A stretch of 64,000 nt of DNA from the NCBI GenBank assembly GCA_008360975.2, contig CM039192.1, forward strand, positions 13,083,242-13,147,241. Direction: 5' to 3'. The stretch's first letter is position 1. The number at the start of each line of letters is the position of its first letter. The position numbers were made by a program, and so were the translations under genes. The notes under the pieces are model-generated. The model saw nothing but the letters and a program-made list of their open reading frames with translations, did no database searches and was not told where the DNA came from. Of the stretch, positions 61,171 to 64,000 are shown one piece after another. This DNA is from Lichenostomus cassidix (lineage: Eukaryota > Chordata > Aves > Passeriformes > Meliphagidae).

Positions 61171-64000
61171 ACATTTCGTTCTGATGCCAGATAGTGCTGT
61201 GCAATGCACAAATAAGGTAAAGGCTGAATACTTAATATTTTGAGCCAACCATAGGGAACAATAATCCTGTTCATGCTTCTCAGGTATTTTACCAGCTATG
61301 CTGATATAGCACTATTCAAATTCAGGATCATAAAAATCCTAATGCAACCTCTAAAATTTTGGCAACATATATTTAATTTAGAAAGTTACTTTGAATTCAA
61401 AAGTATCTAACTTAAATCTGTTCTGGCAAATTGTAGAGTTACAAACATGAACATAATTATCACATATCACCAACTAGTGATTTGAGGAGCTTTATCTACT
61501 TCATCTACATACCTAATATGTACTTGTCTACCTTCAATTGTGGGGTTTATCTCTCTTTTCAAGAGAATTTACAATAAAAATCTGGTATCAGTATATAGGT
61601 TATGTGGCACCTACTTATCACACAGTGCAGTAAGTTGGATTACTCTGCCATAATGCAGGATGGAAAGAAACTGTCTGAATGTTGATCTGGTTTTTTCCAT
61701 TCTTAACCACTGCATATAATTTTAGTGACAACAGCAGAATCATTCACACTGTAGATGTCAGAAGTGTGTATGCACCATCCTCTCCTCCGAAGACATACAA
61801 ACCTTAGTCCTGGGTACATATAACATGATAAGTAAAGCCAAGTGCATCTCCTGTGCAGTTGCACTGAACTCCTCCTAAACTTGAAATATATATATCACAT
61901 GAATACCAAAGTTCTTAATTTCTGTCACACAGATGCTACATGAAAAAAGAGTTTTGGCCATTTAAGCGTTAAAAAGGCACTGGTTTGGTACTGTTTAACT
62001 TATTAAAATAAATAGTACTTCTAAATTAGTAAACAGTTTATAAGCAGCCTCTATATTGCTAAAAAACGATCAAACACATTCTAGAAAACTCTAACGAAAT
62101 TGTACATTTAGAAACCTGAAAATCCAAGACAGAGCTACACCCTGTTATCAAAATCTATACAGCCAGCATGATGTTGAAAACATGCTAATCAAATGCTCAT
62201 CTCTCCATAATGCAAAGGGATGATTCTTATCATTCCAGAGACCTCATATCACTTGAGGGCTCTTTTGCAAAGATTGTTCTTTGCATGATCAGTCTTCCAA
62301 GACCTTCACATTACTGAAAAATGCAGCTATTATTTATATTTGATATTCAGTTTTCCATACAAATTTAATGATCCTCATCTTTGGACCTCTCATTTTAAAT
62401 ATTTTAGAAACATCAAGATGCAAAGCTAGAAAGCTGAAAATAGAGTCCTAAATGTACCAGAGTAAATAAATGTGGGCTTATATCAAACATATTGACATGT
62501 TTGAGAAAATAAAGTGTCAACGCCAGAATTTACTCTGAAGAAAATCAGGAAATAATTTTGAATATGTAAGAATTATATAGAATTCTTTATGCTACAGCAA
62601 GTTTAGTAGGTGACTATAAAAAAATCATGGTGATCAGGAAAAAAGCAAACTTGCTCAAGCATCATTCTAATGTACCTCATCTAGTAATTATTAAATAATT
62701 TCTATTTTGTCAGAATAATTTATTTCTATTCTTATTGTAATAAGACCCATAGAGTTCTAGTACCCTAGTAGTATATACCAAGCCAAGTCACCAATACAAA
62801 AAGAAAAAAGTTATATAAAAAAAGTATTAAGCAGAGAAAGAAATTATCAAGATAACTTTCTACCTTCTACAAACATTATTCACTTCAAGTAAGGAATCTG
62901 GATGGCTTGGCTGAAGACAAAGTAGTGATGCACAAAAATGTCTGTGACATGGGAGACAAAATAATTTGACTGCCAGGTAGCAGGTGGTGCAAGTTCTTGT
63001 TAGATTTCTGCAGCTGAGAGATTGTTACTAATTTTTTCAGTGTTGCAAAATTATTTCATCAATTTCAAGTTTTGTTTTTCTAGGCAAAATAAAAATTAAA
63101 ATACACAACAAAATATGTCTCCACTGTAACACCTCTACGTTAGTAACAAATGAGGACTATAGGATTGATTTTCTGAAATGGACAGGAAATCTTTGAAATG
63201 AAACAATATTTTTAGAGAACTCATCTGGATCTAAAGCTTGTGTGGCTGTCAGAAGCTGCTGAACGGGAAACTTAAAGGAGTGCCCTGGGAAGTCTGGTAA
63301 AAGAAGGGCTGGGAGTGTCATGTGAAAGGAACCCTGGATGTAATCTGTGTTAGTCTGACCAGTAGAGAGCTCTAACGAGTGAGCAGTGGTAACACTCCTG
63401 CTGAGTCTCTTGACTACCTGAAGTAACTTCTATTTTGTCCAACTGGATGTAAGCAAAAATAGCTTTAAGGGAGATAGGACACAGAGACAAATATTTTTGA
63501 GCTAGGATCCTCATAAACAGCCATCCCTGAGAGGAACTAAGATGAACTCTGTCTACTTTACTGTTATAAGTAAAATGAAGTACCAAATAGGGGAGAGACA
63601 TAGCATGTGGGCTGGATTGGTGGAGCAGGCTGGGCAATGTTTCTGCTTATCATATCACATAATGTAATGCAGGAGGAGATGGAAACTTTACCTATTTGAT
63701 TCTTCAATGTAAATTAATTTTTTACTTGTCAAAATTATATCAAAAACCCCGTGGAAAGAACAGACTATTATTTTTTAAACTAAACAAGCAAACAAGACAG
63801 CTTTGATTTGAAATGAAAACAAACAGCAATGAAAGGATAAGCTTTCAACATTTTGGAGACCTTGGCATTCTTGCAGATATATTCATGAATTAATCATTGA
63901 AAAACTTAAACTCAAAAGATCATACATTTTCCAATGCAAGTAGTCTCTAAAGAGTACTGGAAACAGTTATTAAATTATAGTCCTTAAACTCCTTGGATCA
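61171..64000. other. AT-rich non-coding stretch to the window end
   Basis: No recognised gene, RNA or transposon. The frame at 63350-63637 on the minus strand (95 codons) has no ATG-proximal or splice context that supports coding. Confidence 0.6.

Noticed and set aside
1..64000. tRNA, rRNA, CRISPR arrays, prokaryotic operons or prophage
   Set aside because: No cloverleaf, spaced direct-repeat array or ribosomal sequence was noticed, and the CR1 and LTR content marks the DNA as vertebrate. A covariance-model scan would be needed for diverged small RNAs.

Overview
This window looks like bird nuclear DNA and is almost entirely non-coding. It is AT-rich and low in CpG. The only interspersed repeats I recognise are avian: two truncated CR1 LINE pieces (24984-25076 on +, 57553-57612 on -), two solitary retroviral LTRs (7737-8311 on +, 46960-47220 on -), and a decayed segment of a dispersed avian LTR-retroelement family (about 54100-54650). 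There are no operons, no bacterial-type genes, no CRISPR arrays and no tRNA or rRNA genes. No reading frame matches a protein family I recognise. The long open frames fall in strand-asymmetric pyrimidine or purine tracts or inside the repeats. The window is best read as intergenic or long-intron DNA, of the gene-desert type.

Layout. 1-5478 is AT-rich with nothing recognised; its right end could hold the 3' UTR of a minus-strand gene. 5479-5688 (-) is an open segment with a plausible splice acceptor, a stop codon and a downstream AATAAA with a U/G-rich tract, so it is a candidate terminal exon. 7731-8317 is a 575-bp solo LTR with a 6-bp imperfect target duplication and an 8-bp GC stem near its predicted cap site. 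8318-18335 is featureless apart from a 17-bp tandem duplication and one regulatory-looking block (16610-16900: GATA motif and paired SOX-type cores). 18336-18504 (+) has the architecture of an exon: long pyrimidine tract, AG, 169 nt, AAAG/GTGAGA, with a Kozak-like ATG near its end. 18505-46650 is ordinary AT-rich DNA with a CR1 piece, an A-rich/C12 run, short tandem repeats and several blocks that could be conserved non-coding elements. 46658-46769 is a 15-bp perfect inverted repeat next to three copies of a 19-nt unit, followed by the compact 261-bp minus-strand LTR. 47227-64000 holds the retroelement segment with about 50-bp internal units, a CR1 3' end, more regulatory-looking blocks and one unexplained CpG-bearing patch (60880-61170).

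No exciting new protein-coding system is visible. The most checkable observations are the candidate exons, the LTR structures (hairpin, missing AATAAA, very compact promoter/poly(A) arrangement), the hairpin-plus-tandem-repeat locus and the candidate non-coding regulatory blocks. Whether those blocks are conserved cannot be told from one sequence.
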